A stretch of DNA of 45,775 bases, taken from positions 1-45,775 of the forward strand of contig JBAWAP010000256.1 of NCBI GenBank assembly GCA_049589355.1, written 5' to 3'. Positions 1-8,098 of this stretch are shown here, piece by piece (position 1 is the first letter of the stretch; every line of letters begins with the position of its first letter). The notes beneath the pieces are model-generated. The model saw nothing but the letters and a program-made list of their open reading frames with translations, had not been told where the DNA came from and did not search any database. Both the position numbers and the translations under genes were made by a program. This stretch comes from JBAWAP01 sp049589355. GTDB lineage: Bacteria > Chloroflexota > Anaerolineae > VGOG01.

Positions 1-786
1 GGTTACTGGATGGCGACTGAATTCGAGCTTCTCTCGGGGGAGGTGAAATTCATCCCTACTACCCATCCGAAGGTACATCGAGAACGCATTAACAAAGCAA
101 GGACCACCGATAGTAAAGCCAGCCGTATCGCAGAATAATTCTTGTGTCCACTCATACCATGTTTCGGCAATGGCCGTACGTCTCTTTGCCTCCTCTTGAG
201 CATAGAGGTCATCGCGCTGAGAAATCGGTTCCAGCAAACCAGCAATCTCTTTTTGCAACTCGTATACCAGGTTGTTCATCTCCGGCTTATGGCAGGCATA
301 GAGCAAATGCCCAAATTCGTGGAAGAAGAGCGGCAGATAAAGCAGCCCGTGTTGTCTAGAGGGGGGCATGAAATAGACGATAGGGAGCTGAGGTTCCGGC
401 CAGATGCTAAATCCTCCATCACTTAGAGCAACCGGCACGTTTTGTGTTTCGGGGTGATGGGCATGTAACCAAGTGATAACTCGTAGACAAAGCCTGTCCG
501 ATGGTAACGAGCGGAGGATAGGACTGGCAAAGTGCTCATTGTACAATCGAAATAGGTTAGCTAGTTTCTGCGTCTCGCTGAGTATATCTGGCAGGATTTC
601 GTCTCTGTTAAGATTGAGGTCGCGCAGGTTCTGGTGTCCTTGCTTGCGCAGTGCTTCGCAGACCTTGGAGATCCGTTCATGATAAGCCGAGAGCTCTGGC
701 AGTACTGAAACCGAAGAAAGTGCCGACTCCAGGCGAGCGATTTCCCTGAGCAGGTCTAGATTGCTCTGTGTAAGGATTCCTCTCAT
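1..786 (-). CDS. HExxH zinc metallopeptidase-like protein, 3' end outside window
   Basis: An open frame of 262 codons runs from an ATG at 786-784 off the left edge, so the C-terminus is missing. It contains HEFGH at residues 156-160 (bases 321-307), the zinc-binding and catalytic signature of gluzincin-type peptidases, followed some 50 residues later by TQELFCDTAG, whose Glu/Asp could supply the third zinc ligand. The N-terminal 130 residues are helical and charged and I do not recognise them. No signal peptide or membrane segment is visible, so it is probably cytoplasmic. The ATG overlaps the stop of the upstream gene by one base (TAATG), which implies translational coupling in a three-gene cassette led by an XRE regulator. 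The layout recalls ImmR/ImmA-type regulator-protease pairs, but the sequence is not a clear ImmA/IrrE protein. Substrate unknown. Confidence 0.75.
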   Translation of the reverse strand, partial: MRGILTQSNLDLLREIARLESALSSVSVLPELSAYHERISKVCEALRKQGHQNLRDLNLNRDEILPDILSETQKLANLFRLYNEHFASPILRSLPSDRLCLRVITWLHAHHPETQNVPVALSDGGFSIWPEPQLPIVYFMPPSRQHGLLYLPLFFHEFGHLLYACHKPEMNNLVYELQKEIAGLLEPISQRDDLYAQEEAKRRTAIAETWYEWTQELFCDTAGFTIGGPCFVNAFSMYLRMGSRDEFHLPREKLEFSRHPVT

Positions 787-1238
787 TAGAATTGACTAAG
801 TATCCGCTGTGTATCCGTGTAGATGTGTTCCTCGACCAAGGTACGAAGATCCGTTAGACATTCCACGAGCGCCTGTTGATCCTCCTCGTCTGTGGATGCG
901 AGTAGGTCCACTGCGTCGGAGGGAGATTGTGTGAAGAGCGTGGAATGGAATCTGCCTTTGTTACGCTTGGCAGTTACGAAACTCCTCACTAACTGCTGCA
1001 AGCGAGGATCTATTCCCAGCAGCATTCCCCCTCCTGCCTGCTCAGCTTGTTGGACGATTTTCTCAAAAGCCTCAAGGAATGATGCGAGTTTTTCTCGCGC
1101 CTCTGCCGCGGCCTCGGCCCTTTCTTCGTCGGCAACCCCGGATAATCTCAGCTTGCTGTGGATTGATAAGGTATTGATCGCTGCCAGAAGGTCCTGACTT
1201 CGCTGAAAGCTTTGAATCGCTAACCAGTCGGTGCTCAT
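786..1238 (-). CDS. hypothetical helical protein, middle gene of XRE/metallopeptidase cassette
   Basis: A 150-residue protein of unknown function. The chosen start is the ATG at 1238, because GGGAGGG lies six bases upstream; an in-frame start 11 codons earlier has no ribosome site. The protein is predicted to be mostly helical, with an Ala/Glu-rich stretch around residues 38-65 and many Gln/Leu residues, as in coiled-coil adaptors. There are no cysteine clusters, signal peptide or membrane helix. It lies 43 bases downstream of the XRE-type regulator gene and overlaps the metallopeptidase start by one base, so the three genes are almost certainly one transcript. It could be the substrate, inhibitor or partner of the peptidase; that is inference from position only. 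Confidence 0.7.
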   Translation of the reverse strand: MSTDWLAIQSFQRSQDLLAAINTLSIHSKLRLSGVADEERAEAAAEAREKLASFLEAFEKIVQQAEQAGGGMLLGIDPRLQQLVRSFVTAKRNKGRFHSTLFTQSPSDAVDLLASTDEEDQQALVECLTDLRTLVEEHIYTDTQRILSQF

Positions 1239-1281
1239 TTTATTCCCTCCCCTATCCTTACAACTCGTCAATAGTAGAAAG

Positions 1282-1626
1282 TCAACTTCGCAGTCGCTTG
1301 AGCTGCTTGGTAAGTTCCTTCCACTCCTCCTCCGTTAGATCCATTGATTGGGCGTTACGAATGAATTGCATAGCGGCGGGACTGGAACCGATGGTGTCCC
1401 TAAGCTCACTGGGTATCTTGCCAGATAAGGCGAGCAGTGTATCTGGCGACACTTCCAGTGCATCGCAAATCTTCACTATCGTGTCTGCCGCAGGCGAGGG
1501 CAGGCGATCGTTCTCGATTTTGCTGATATACGAGAAGTCCACCCTCACCTTCTCCGCCAGATCTCGCTGGCTGATGCCTTTCGATCGCCGAAGCTCACGT
1601 AGTGCCTGTCCAAATGTCTGTTCCAT
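1282..1626 (-). CDS. XRE-family helix-turn-helix regulator
   Basis: A 114-residue protein with a canonical HTH_3 domain at residues 5-62: LRELRRSKGISQRDLAEKV supplies the first helices and SYISKIENDR the recognition-helix end. The C-terminal 50 residues are a charged helical tail ending in LTKQLKRLRS, probably for dimerisation. It is the first gene of the leftward cassette and sits directly behind a perfect consensus promoter whose -35 box is part of a 13-bp palindrome, so autoregulation is likely. A GAGGAAT ribosome site precedes the ATG. Its neighbours (an unknown protein and an HExxH peptidase) suggest control by proteolysis, as in phage ImmR/ImmA switches; this is inference. Confidence 0.9.
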   Translation of the reverse strand: MEQTFGQALRELRRSKGISQRDLAEKVRVDFSYISKIENDRLPSPAADTIVKICDALEVSPDTLLALSGKIPSELRDTIGSSPAAMQFIRNAQSMDLTEEEWKELTKQLKRLRS

Positions 1627-1660
1627 CTGCCGATTCCTCGTTTATCCCTCTTCATGCATA

Positions 1661-1690
1661 ATTATACCACATTTTGTGTTGACTGTCAAC
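1661..1690 (-). promoter_or_regulatory. perfect sigma-70 promoter with overlapping palindromic operator
   Basis: On the minus strand a TTGACA box (1689-1684) and a TATAAT box (1666-1661) are separated by exactly 17 bases, a full consensus sigma-70 promoter. The -35 box lies inside the palindrome GTTGACTGTCAAC (1678-1690). It drives the XRE cassette, and the palindrome is a natural operator for that regulator. A promoter this strong normally needs tight repression. Confidence 0.85.
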
Positions 1691-1713
1691 TCAACCATCT
1701 CGGTTTAGAGCTT

Positions 1714-3276
1714 CTAGCCTCGCGGCAACTTAAAAATGAACTTGGCTCCTCTGCCTGGCTCGCTTTCCACCCAGATCTTTCCACCGTGGGCCTCGATCAC
1801 CTCTTTACAGAGGTAAAGGCCCAGCCCCACGCCCTCGGTGCGACGACTGAGGGGACTCTCCGCACGATAGAAGCGCTCGAAAATGCGCTCCTGTTCCGAC
1901 TTGGGGATACCGATGCCTTCGTCGGCCACATAGACGTAGACCCAATCGTCACCAGCCCAGCCACCTATCCGGATCAGCCCCCCGCGGGGCGAGTATTTGA
2001 TGGCATTGAAGAGCAGGTTGGTCAGCACCTGCCGTAGCCGCTCGATGTCGCCCCGCACGGCGGGAAAGTCAGCGGGGAAGTCCAGGGTGAACATATGCTC
2101 GTTCGACTGTGTTCGGAATTCCTCCATGACCTTTTCTGCCAGCTTGTCCACCTGCAGGTAGCTAATCTCTAGCTTGAAGGCGCTGGCCTGAAGGCGGGAT
2201 GCGTCGAGGAGGTTGTCTATTAGCCTGTTCAGGCGGTCGCTCTCCTCGGCGATGACAGCGAGTCCCTGTCGCAGCGTATCCGCGTCCCACTGAGCATCCT
2301 CGCGACGCAAGGTGTCGGCATAGCCCTTGATGATGGAGACGGGGCTCTTCAGCTCGTGGGAGATGACCGAGACGAAGGTGGACTTCATCTCCTCGGCCTC
2401 GCGGAAGCGGGTGATGTCTCGCACGTTGGCAATGACGCTTACGAGGTGGCCTTCTTTATCATAGAGGGGTGAGTAGGTGATGCCCACAGTGACGACTGAG
2501 CCATCATCGGACCGTTTGATGTTGCCTTCCACGTAGAGATATTCCTCTGGCTCGGTTTGCACGAGGGGACACGTGGCCTCGCAGATGCCCTTTCCCTGCC
2601 GGTCCCTCAGGGCTAGCACACGAGAACAGGGTTGCCCCAGGGCTTCCTCGGCGGACCAGCCCGTCATCCCTTCCAGGGCACGGTTAAAGACCCGGATGCG
2701 GCGCTGGGTGTCCAGGATCATCACTCCATCGGCGCTGTTCTGGATGATGGTATCCAGGCGGTGCTTCTCATGCACCAGTTGTTGGTAGAGACGGGCGTTA
2801 TGGACAGCGATGGCCGCCTGGTCGGCGAAGCTGGCCAGCACCTGGCGGTCGTTAGCGGAGAAGGCCCCACCTCGGGAGCGGAAGACATAGATCACGCCGA
2901 TGGGGATGCCTTCCATGATCAGGGGCAGGGCCACCACCTGGCGCAGGCTGAGTCCGATGGCCGGTACCACTAAACTCAGCTTCATCTGCAGGTCAGGGAT
3001 CGTCCAGCGGATCAGATCTTCGCGTTCGGCAAGGGCAGGGATATCGGTCAGTAGGGGCGCGAAGAGGTGTAAGAGGCCCGCCGGCAAGCCATAGCTTGCT
3101 TGTACTCGGAGGCTGCCATCTTCCTGGTGCAGGGCGATGAGGCCCGCTTGTCCATGTAGCATCTCCACGGCGTTCTCAAGGATCAGGCGCAGCACCGAAG
3201 GCAAGTCCAGCCGCGAGGTCATGGCCCGGCTTATTTCAAGAAGATATTCGCGCTGGCGCAGTTGGTAGTCTATCAT
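1714..3276 (-). CDS. GAF-PAS sensor histidine kinase, apparently soluble
   Basis: A 520-residue hybrid sensor kinase. In order: GAF domain (about 18-163), PAS domain with PAS-associated tail (173-293), HisKA dimerisation domain with phospho-acceptor His307 in SVISHELKSP, and HATPase_c with N-box N420/N424, the DEGIGIP G1 box from residue 452 and the GVGLGL G2 box around 482-487. There are no membrane helices, so it senses a cytoplasmic signal; the PAS region carries several cysteines (CEATC). The ATG at 3276 was chosen because GGAG lies five bases upstream; an in-frame GTG two codons earlier is also possible. No response regulator is adjacent, so it is an orphan kinase here. Its upstream region contains REP-like hairpins. 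Confidence 0.92.
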   Translation of the reverse strand: MIDYQLRQREYLLEISRAMTSRLDLPSVLRLILENAVEMLHGQAGLIALHQEDGSLRVQASYGLPAGLLHLFAPLLTDIPALAEREDLIRWTIPDLQMKLSLVVPAIGLSLRQVVALPLIMEGIPIGVIYVFRSRGGAFSANDRQVLASFADQAAIAVHNARLYQQLVHEKHRLDTIIQNSADGVMILDTQRRIRVFNRALEGMTGWSAEEALGQPCSRVLALRDRQGKGICEATCPLVQTEPEEYLYVEGNIKRSDDGSVVTVGITYSPLYDKEGHLVSVIANVRDITRFREAEEMKSTFVSVISHELKSPVSIIKGYADTLRREDAQWDADTLRQGLAVIAEESDRLNRLIDNLLDASRLQASAFKLEISYLQVDKLAEKVMEEFRTQSNEHMFTLDFPADFPAVRGDIERLRQVLTNLLFNAIKYSPRGGLIRIGGWAGDDWVYVYVADEGIGIPKSEQERIFERFYRAESPLSRRTEGVGLGLYLCKEVIEAHGGKIWVESEPGRGAKFIFKLPRG

Positions 3277-3328
3277 GGTCACTCCACGGGTGTTGCTGTC
3301 TGTGCTCTACGGACCAGTGAAAGCGTAC

Positions 3329-3422
3329 AGGTGCCAGGCACTTACACGGCTCTTTGGTCTGAAGGCCGTCTTCCAAACTGTCTGTATCCCTCTGGGCGAT
3401 CTCTCGGAAGTGCCTGGCACCT
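3329..3422. repeat. REP-like inverted repeat, 15-bp arms
   Basis: AGGTGCCAGGCACTT (3329-3343) is repeated exactly in inverted orientation at 3408-3422. The core GTGCCAGGCAC is itself palindromic, the usual look of REP elements mobilised by Y1 (RAYT) transposases. No such transposase is in the window. The rest of the gap 3277-3575 holds no supportable gene; a 21-base stretch at about 3497-3517 is repeated at 3948-3968 as part of a terminator. Confidence 0.75.
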
Positions 3423-3575
3423 CGCACTACAGACCAACGAATCTCCGGCTATTCTAACACAAGTTGCCCATAACCGCAATTTGCGCCGTGTCAATGGGTG
3501 AGAAGAAAAGCAAGGCCATCAATGATTGGGTGTAAGTGACACAATGAGCACCAGGCTATCACTCTCATCCAAGGC

Positions 3576-3604
3576 TTGCCAAAATAAGAGTTTTATGCTA
3601 TAAT
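3576..3604 (+). promoter_or_regulatory. sigma-70 promoter of the DUF5679 gene
   Basis: TTGCCA (3576-3581) and TATAAT (3599-3604) with 17-base spacing, 35 bases upstream of the small GTG-started gene at 3639. Eleven of twelve box positions match consensus. Confidence 0.8.
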
Positions 3605-3638
3605 AGCCTCAAAACACTATAGAAAGGAGTGAAATAAA

Positions 3639-3791
3639 GTGGGAGTGGAAGGCTATTGCGTTAAATGCAGGGCCAAGAAACTGATGAAAGATGCCAAGGA
3701 GGTGACAATGAAGAATGGCCGCCTGGCGGCCAAAGGGACCTGCCCCAACTGTGGCACGGTGATGTTCAAATTCCTACCCAAGGATAAGTAG
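3639..3791 (+). CDS. small zinc-ribbon protein, DUF5679-like
   Basis: A 50-residue protein started by GTG, with AAAGGAG nine bases upstream and a near-perfect promoter in front. It has two CxxC knuckles, YCVKC at residues 6-10 and CPNC at 35-38, separated by EVTMKNGRLAAKGT, which matches the DUF5679 pattern (YCVKC, VTMKNGR, GTCPxCGT, MFK). Such proteins occur widely in archaea and Chloroflexota and probably bind one zinc; the function is unknown. It is the only plus-strand gene in the left 37 kb, has its own promoter and terminator, and is therefore an independent unit. Confidence 0.88.
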   Translation: MGVEGYCVKCRAKKLMKDAKEVTMKNGRLAAKGTCPNCGTVMFKFLPKDK

Positions 3792-3831
3792 AAGGACGTC
3801 GGTGATTAGAAGCGAAGATAGTAGTTTAGAT

Positions 3832-3886
3832 AACCCGCTCTGGAGGCGTTGTTTGCACGCAGTGTCAAGGAGCGGGTTTTCTTTTA
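3832..3886 (+). terminator. Rho-independent terminator of the DUF5679 gene
   Basis: Arms AACCCGCTC (3832-3840) and GAGCGGGTT (3870-3878) pair over 9 bp and run into TTTTCTTTT. The loop holds a smaller GCGT/ACGC hairpin. Confidence 0.75.
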
Positions 3887-3949
3887 CCCTCTATGGCTAT
3901 GCTACCCTGAGAATCAAGGTGCATTAATTGACGTCGTCGTGTCAGCAGG

Positions 3950-3987
3950 TGAGAAGAAAAGCAAGGCCACCAGCGGTTGATGGCCTT
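3950..3987 (-). terminator. Rho-independent terminator after the aminotransferase gene
   Basis: Read on the minus strand, AAGGCCA and TGGCCTT (3987-3981 and 3969-3963) form a stem followed by GCTTTTCTTCTC. It lies 52 bases past the aminotransferase stop. The 3' half recurs at 3497-3517, a duplicated remnant. Confidence 0.7.
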
Positions 3988-4038
3988 GTATCCGACCGAT
4001 GTAGGGGCGAGTCTCTTGACTTGTTACTCGTTGACTCG

Positions 4039-5367
4039 CTAGAGCCCAGCCTCCTTCTCGACCTCGGTTAAGGCCTCCTCGAAGATGGCGAGGCCCTCAT
4101 CTACGATGTCCTGGGGTATGTTGAGGGCTGGCATAAAGCGGACAGTATTCGGGCCACAACCCAGGATGAGCAAGCCTCTCTGGAAGGCGCGCTGGATGAC
4201 CTCGTTACGCATCTCCGGCGCTGGCTCCTTGGTCTCCTTGTCCTTCACCAGCTCGATGCCGATCATCAGCCCCTTGCCCCTCACGTCGCCTATACTCGGA
4301 TGATCGTTTATGATCTCATTCAAACGATCCATTATCCGCTGGCCCATGTGGGTCGCGTTCTCCATGAAGCCGCCCTCTATCAGCCTGATCGTTGCCAGGG
4401 CCGCTGCACAGCAGATGGGGTTTCCGCCGAAGGTGCTGGCGTGAGCCCCAGCCTCCCAGGTCATCAGCGATTTCCTAGCCACCATCGCCCCGAGGGGCAT
4501 GCCAGAGGCAATACCTTTGGCCATGCAGACGATGTCGGGTTCCACGCCCCAGTGCTCGATGGCACACATCTTGCCGGTACGCCCGAAACCCGTCTGTATC
4601 TCGTCAACAACGTACAGGATGTCGTACTTTTCCATCAATTCTTTGAGCCGGTTATGCCACTCTGGGGGTGGCACCACGTAACCGCCCTCGCCCTGGATGG
4701 GTTCGACAAAGATGGCCGCTACTTCCTCAGCAGGGATTAGATAGCGGAAGATGGTTTCTTCGATATAGTTTACACAGTAGATGTCACAGGATGGATACTC
4801 TAGGTGAAAGGGGCAGCGGTAGCAATAGGCGTAAGGCACATGAGTCACCCCCGGCACCAAGGGCGCGAAGCCCTTGCGCTGCACGTACTTCGATCCGGTC
4901 AAGGACAATGAACCCATGCTGCGGCCGTGGAAGGCACCGATAAAGGCCAACATGCGGGGACATCCCATGCGGTAGCGGGCCAGCTTGAAAGCCGCCTCTA
5001 TTGATTCGGTACCTGAGTTAGTGAAGAAGACCTGGGTCTCTTCTGCGATGGGCACCAGGGCATTGAGTTTCTCCGCCAATTCGATCTGGACGGGATAGTA
5101 GAAGTCTGTGCCCGACATGTGGATGAACTTCTCGGCTTGCTCTTGGATGGCCTTGACCACAGTAGGGTGGGCGTGGCCCGTGGCTGTGACCGCAATGCCG
5201 GCGTTGAAATCAATGAAGCGGTTGCCATCCACGTCCCAGGCTTCTGAGCCCTTGCCGTGGTCCATCACAAAGGGGTAAGAACGGGTGTAGGAAGGAGAGA
5301 CGGCAGCTGCATCCTTCTCGATCCACGCTTTGGCCTTGCGGCCAGGTAATTGTGTTTTGTTGACCAT
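4039..5367 (-). CDS. class III PLP-dependent aminotransferase (GABA/acetylornithine type)
   Basis: A 442-residue fold-type I aminotransferase. Visible PLP-site features are the phosphate loop NSGTES (118-123), FHGRS (146-150), the cofactor Asp in VVDEIQTGFGRTG (Asp255) and the Schiff-base Lys284 in CMAKGIASG. It catalyses amino-group transfer from an omega-amino or branched amino acid to 2-oxoglutarate or similar; the substrate cannot be read from sequence. Unusual is the cysteine cluster CYRCPFHLEYPSCDIYC (C182, C185, C194, C198), seen in archaeal and anaerobic members and able to bind metal. AGGAGG lies 13 bases before the ATG. It follows a ThiS-like gene and the aldehyde oxidoreductase, so a link to amino-acid fermentation (amino acid to oxo acid or aldehyde to acid) is plausible. 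Confidence 0.92.
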   Translation of the reverse strand: MVNKTQLPGRKAKAWIEKDAAAVSPSYTRSYPFVMDHGKGSEAWDVDGNRFIDFNAGIAVTATGHAHPTVVKAIQEQAEKFIHMSGTDFYYPVQIELAEKLNALVPIAEETQVFFTNSGTESIEAAFKLARYRMGCPRMLAFIGAFHGRSMGSLSLTGSKYVQRKGFAPLVPGVTHVPYAYCYRCPFHLEYPSCDIYCVNYIEETIFRYLIPAEEVAAIFVEPIQGEGGYVVPPPEWHNRLKELMEKYDILYVVDEIQTGFGRTGKMCAIEHWGVEPDIVCMAKGIASGMPLGAMVARKSLMTWEAGAHASTFGGNPICCAAALATIRLIEGGFMENATHMGQRIMDRLNEIINDHPSIGDVRGKGLMIGIELVKDKETKEPAPEMRNEVIQRAFQRGLLILGCGPNTVRFMPALNIPQDIVDEGLAIFEEALTEVEKEAGL

Positions 5368-5394
5368 GTTGGTTCTATATCCTCCTTGATATAA

Positions 5395-5504
5395 AGTAAC
5401 GAGTAATGGGGTAACGAGTAACAGGTAACGGGAGGGGCGTCTCCCTCGTTACTTGTTTCTCGTTCCTCGTTCCTCATCACTCATTTCTCGTTGCCTCGTT
5501 ACTC
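5395..5504. repeat. heptamer palindrome, GTAACGA/TCGTTAC type
   Basis: The spacer between the ThiS-like and aminotransferase genes consists of roughly 7-bp units: GTAACGA variants on the left half and complementary CTCGTTAC/CTCGTTCC variants on the right, so the whole can fold into one long imperfect hairpin. No gene is present. Confidence 0.8.
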
Positions 5505-5507
5505 ACG

Positions 5508-5708
5508 TCAGCCACCGGCGACGAGGTGAATGACCTTTACCTCGTCGTTGTCCTCAATCCTCGTCGTTTCGTACTCGCTCCTGGGGACGACCTTACCGTT
5601 CACCGACACGATGATCATGGGGAAGGTGAACTTGAGAATCTTCAAAAGCGAGTCCACCGTCATTCCCTCTTGCCACTCGACGTCGAACTTGTTATTAACC
5701 CGTATCAT
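5508..5708 (-). CDS. ThiS/MoaD-like sulfur-carrier protein
   Basis: A 66-residue beta-grasp protein ending in the diagnostic Gly-Gly (HLVAGG), with the ThiS-type segments IIVSVNGKVVPRSEY and DNDEVKVIHLV. Proteins of this fold carry sulfur as a C-terminal thiocarboxylate for thiazole or molybdopterin synthesis. It lies between a tungstopterin-dependent aldehyde oxidoreductase and the aminotransferase, so a MoaD-like role in making the oxidoreductase's pterin cofactor is more likely than thiamine synthesis; no ThiF/MoeB partner is present in the window. The ribosome site is weak, and the gene is probably read from the oxidoreductase transcript. Confidence 0.88.
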   Translation of the reverse strand: MIRVNNKFDVEWQEGMTVDSLLKILKFTFPMIIVSVNGKVVPRSEYETTRIEDNDEVKVIHLVAGG

Positions 5709-5721
5709 CTCGCTCTTAGTA

Positions 5722-5806
5722 CATTGGTAGATTGGTGCACTGGTAGGCTGGTACTGACTCCCGATCTACCGATTTACCAGTTTCCCAATCTACCAGTCAC
5801 CAGTTC
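5722..5806. repeat. heptamer palindrome, TTGGTAG/CTACCAA type
   Basis: Units of about 7 bp (ATTGGTA, ACTGGTA, GCTGGTA) face complementary units (CTACCGA, TTACCAG, CTACCAG). The array overlaps the 3' end of the oxidoreductase gene, and the last residues (VTGRLGNW) and the stop are encoded inside it, so the native C-terminus may have been replaced. Confidence 0.75.
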
Positions 5807-8041
5807 CACCGCGTCGGGGAAGTCAATGTGCAACCTCTTAAGGGTCTCCAGCGTGGGAATGCCGTTCGGCGTCCAGCCACGGCGCTTGTAGACGGCGTCT
5901 ATCAGCTTCTCATACTGGTCCTGGCGGTATGCCCGCAGGGCTGCTATCTTCTCCTCGGTGGTCTTCCCTTCGGGATCAAAGCCCACCAACTCCTTGAGCT
6001 GCTTGTCGTATCGCTCTGCGCGGGATTCGTACTCTTCTGCCGTCACCGGCCCCATCGAACGGTAGGGAATGGCGTCGTGCTCGCGGGTGCCGAAACCCAT
6101 CTTCAGGTTGAAGACACGCTGGAAGTTGTACACCCTCTCGGACATGGTGATCAGGTCTTCCTTGGTCACCTCGCGCCCGGTCACACCGGAGAAGAGCTCC
6201 ACATAGTTCTGTACGTGCTCAGGTATCTTGGCCGGCTCGTCTGTCTCTGCGTTGTCCGGCGGCGCGATGTCGTTCCAGGGCAGCTTGCACAGCCCACACA
6301 GCCCGAACCAGGTGCGCCACATGGGGAAGTAGTGCAAGGCCTCCGCCTTGTCCTCGAAGGTGGGTATCTGGTTGTTGACCATGTCCATGAAGATCAACCA
6401 GGCCTCGTCGTGCTGTGGACCTTTGCTGGCCAGCCCGTAGCCGCCCTGCTGTGCCAGCGACTCCTTGGTCACGTACTCCGAGTACTCCAGCCCCTTGGCC
6501 TCCATGCCGATGTCTTGCATGAACTGGGGATCGCCACCGTACTCCTCGGCGAAGATGTGCTTCATGCGGCGGATGCCCTGCCCGGCGATGGCCCCGAATC
6601 CCTCGCCTCGCCCCATAAGGTGCAGCAGTTCGATGGCGGCGTCGGCGTTGCCGAAATTCAGTTCCAGCCCCCCGGTGATCTCCTGGTTGAGGATGCCAGC
6701 CTCGTAGCACTCCATCACGAAGCCGGTCAACGTGCCAAAGGAGATGGTGTCCACACCATAAGTATCGCAGTAGAAGTTGATCTCCAGAAGCGCGTCGGGG
6801 TCGAAGATGCCGCAGTTGGAGCCACAGCCGGCGGTGGTTTCGTACTCCGGGCCGTCAACGATCACCACCTGTCCCTTGTATGGCCCCGTCTTGACCACGT
6901 ATCCGTCCACGGCGTGGGAGCAGCTCATGGTGCAGCCATACCAGCAGCCGTCGGGGAGGCCCTGGGTAAACTTCCTTTCCCACACCTCCCCCGCTATCCT
7001 TTCGGCCTCCGGGTGCGAGCCGAACTTGAAATTGTGCACTGGCAAGAGATCGTAGTCGTTCATGATCTTCACCAGGTAGGGCGTGCCCACATTGCGCATC
7101 CTGTTCTGCACGGCGTCATAATCGCTGATCTCCTTGTTTATTCTAGCGCCCACCTTGGTGATGCGCTCCTTGTCCGAAGGGTTGTTGGCAACGCCTTTAG
7201 ATCCGCTGTACTTGACCACCAGGGCCTTGATCCTTTTATCCCTGAGGACCGTGCCGATGCCACCACGGCCGGCCTGTTTGAAGCGCACGCCCTTGCGGCG
7301 CACATCGTACCAACTGAAGTTGAGGCAGCCGATGAGGGCGTGGTCGGCGCCGCTTCCCGCCGAGACGGTCGAGATGTCGCGCTTCTCCCTCTCGTTTTCG
7401 GCGAACATCTCCACCATCTGTTCGCCGATGAGGTGGGTGTCTACGGCTTCTTCAGTCGCCTCCTCGATGGTCACTTTCCTTTCGTTCCCGTCAACGAAGA
7501 CGATCACGTCTTTCTCGGCCTTGCCTTGGATTTCGATAGCATCCCACCCCGCGAACTTGAGCAGCGGGCCAAAATGGCCGCCCACGTTACTATCCACCAC
7601 CGAGTGCGTCGTGGGGGAAACGCTTACCACCAGGGACTTGCCAGAGCCGGGGTACTGGGTGGTCCCGCCGATGGGGCCGGACGAGATGACAATCTCGTTC
7701 TCCGGGTCGTTCCATTTCGTGTCGCCCGTGACCCCGTTCCAGAGCAGCCAAAGGCCAAAGCCCTTGCCGCCGGTGAAGACGTCCTTCATCTGCTGGGTCA
7801 CCGGCTTGCTGGCGATGGTTTTGCCGGAGAGGTTGACGTAGAGAGTGCGGTTGGTATAGCCCTTCTCGACTTCCCCCAACTCATAATCGAACTCGGCCAG
7901 CACCTTGTGGGCTTGCCTCATCTTCTGGACATCTTCAGTGCTCATATCACGGCCTTGTATACTATAGTCAGAACGACACGACTGATAGCACACATCCTCC
8001 TTATCTATCTTCGGTATAGTGATTCTTTTGTCTCTTGCCAT
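5774..8041 (-). CDS. aldehyde:ferredoxin oxidoreductase family protein (tungstopterin)
   Basis: A 755-residue member of the AOR family, cytoplasmic enzymes that oxidise aldehydes to acids, or the reverse, with ferredoxin through tungsten-bispterin and one [4Fe-4S] cluster. Visible: pterin-region GGKGFGLWLLW (91-101), ISSGPIGGT, cluster cysteines C366, C370, C374 in CWYGCTMSC and C585 in GLCKLPW, and VDTISFGT. The first cysteine spacing is x3 rather than the x2 of classical Pyrococcus AOR, so the subfamily is uncertain. About 60 residues precede the usual GYTNRTLYVNLSG start and include C18 and C22. The ATG at 8041 lacks a ribosome site; ATG 7945 (protein 723 aa) is a fair alternative. The ThiS-like gene follows. 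In an acetogen it would link acids, aldehydes and ferredoxin. Confidence 0.88.
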   Translation of the reverse strand: MARDKRITIPKIDKEDVCYQSCRSDYSIQGRDMSTEDVQKMRQAHKVLAEFDYELGEVEKGYTNRTLYVNLSGKTIASKPVTQQMKDVFTGGKGFGLWLLWNGVTGDTKWNDPENEIVISSGPIGGTTQYPGSGKSLVVSVSPTTHSVVDSNVGGHFGPLLKFAGWDAIEIQGKAEKDVIVFVDGNERKVTIEEATEEAVDTHLIGEQMVEMFAENEREKRDISTVSAGSGADHALIGCLNFSWYDVRRKGVRFKQAGRGGIGTVLRDKRIKALVVKYSGSKGVANNPSDKERITKVGARINKEISDYDAVQNRMRNVGTPYLVKIMNDYDLLPVHNFKFGSHPEAERIAGEVWERKFTQGLPDGCWYGCTMSCSHAVDGYVVKTGPYKGQVVIVDGPEYETTAGCGSNCGIFDPDALLEINFYCDTYGVDTISFGTLTGFVMECYEAGILNQEITGGLELNFGNADAAIELLHLMGRGEGFGAIAGQGIRRMKHIFAEEYGGDPQFMQDIGMEAKGLEYSEYVTKESLAQQGGYGLASKGPQHDEAWLIFMDMVNNQIPTFEDKAEALHYFPMWRTWFGLCGLCKLPWNDIAPPDNAETDEPAKIPEHVQNYVELFSGVTGREVTKEDLITMSERVYNFQRVFNLKMGFGTREHDAIPYRSMGPVTAEEYESRAERYDKQLKELVGFDPEGKTTEEKIAALRAYRQDQYEKLIDAVYKRRGWTPNGIPTLETLKRLHIDFPDAVELVTGRLGNW

Positions 8042-8098
8042 TGTCAGTGTTGCATCGATTCTGTTCAAATTTAACCCCAACCCCAAGCTGAGGGCCGT

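Noticed and set aside
5828..8074. A 748-codon plus-strand frame antisense to the aldehyde oxidoreductase
   Set aside because: It mirrors the GC-rich third positions of the real gene, has no recognisable domain and no ribosome site; the minus-strand frame has all AOR motifs.
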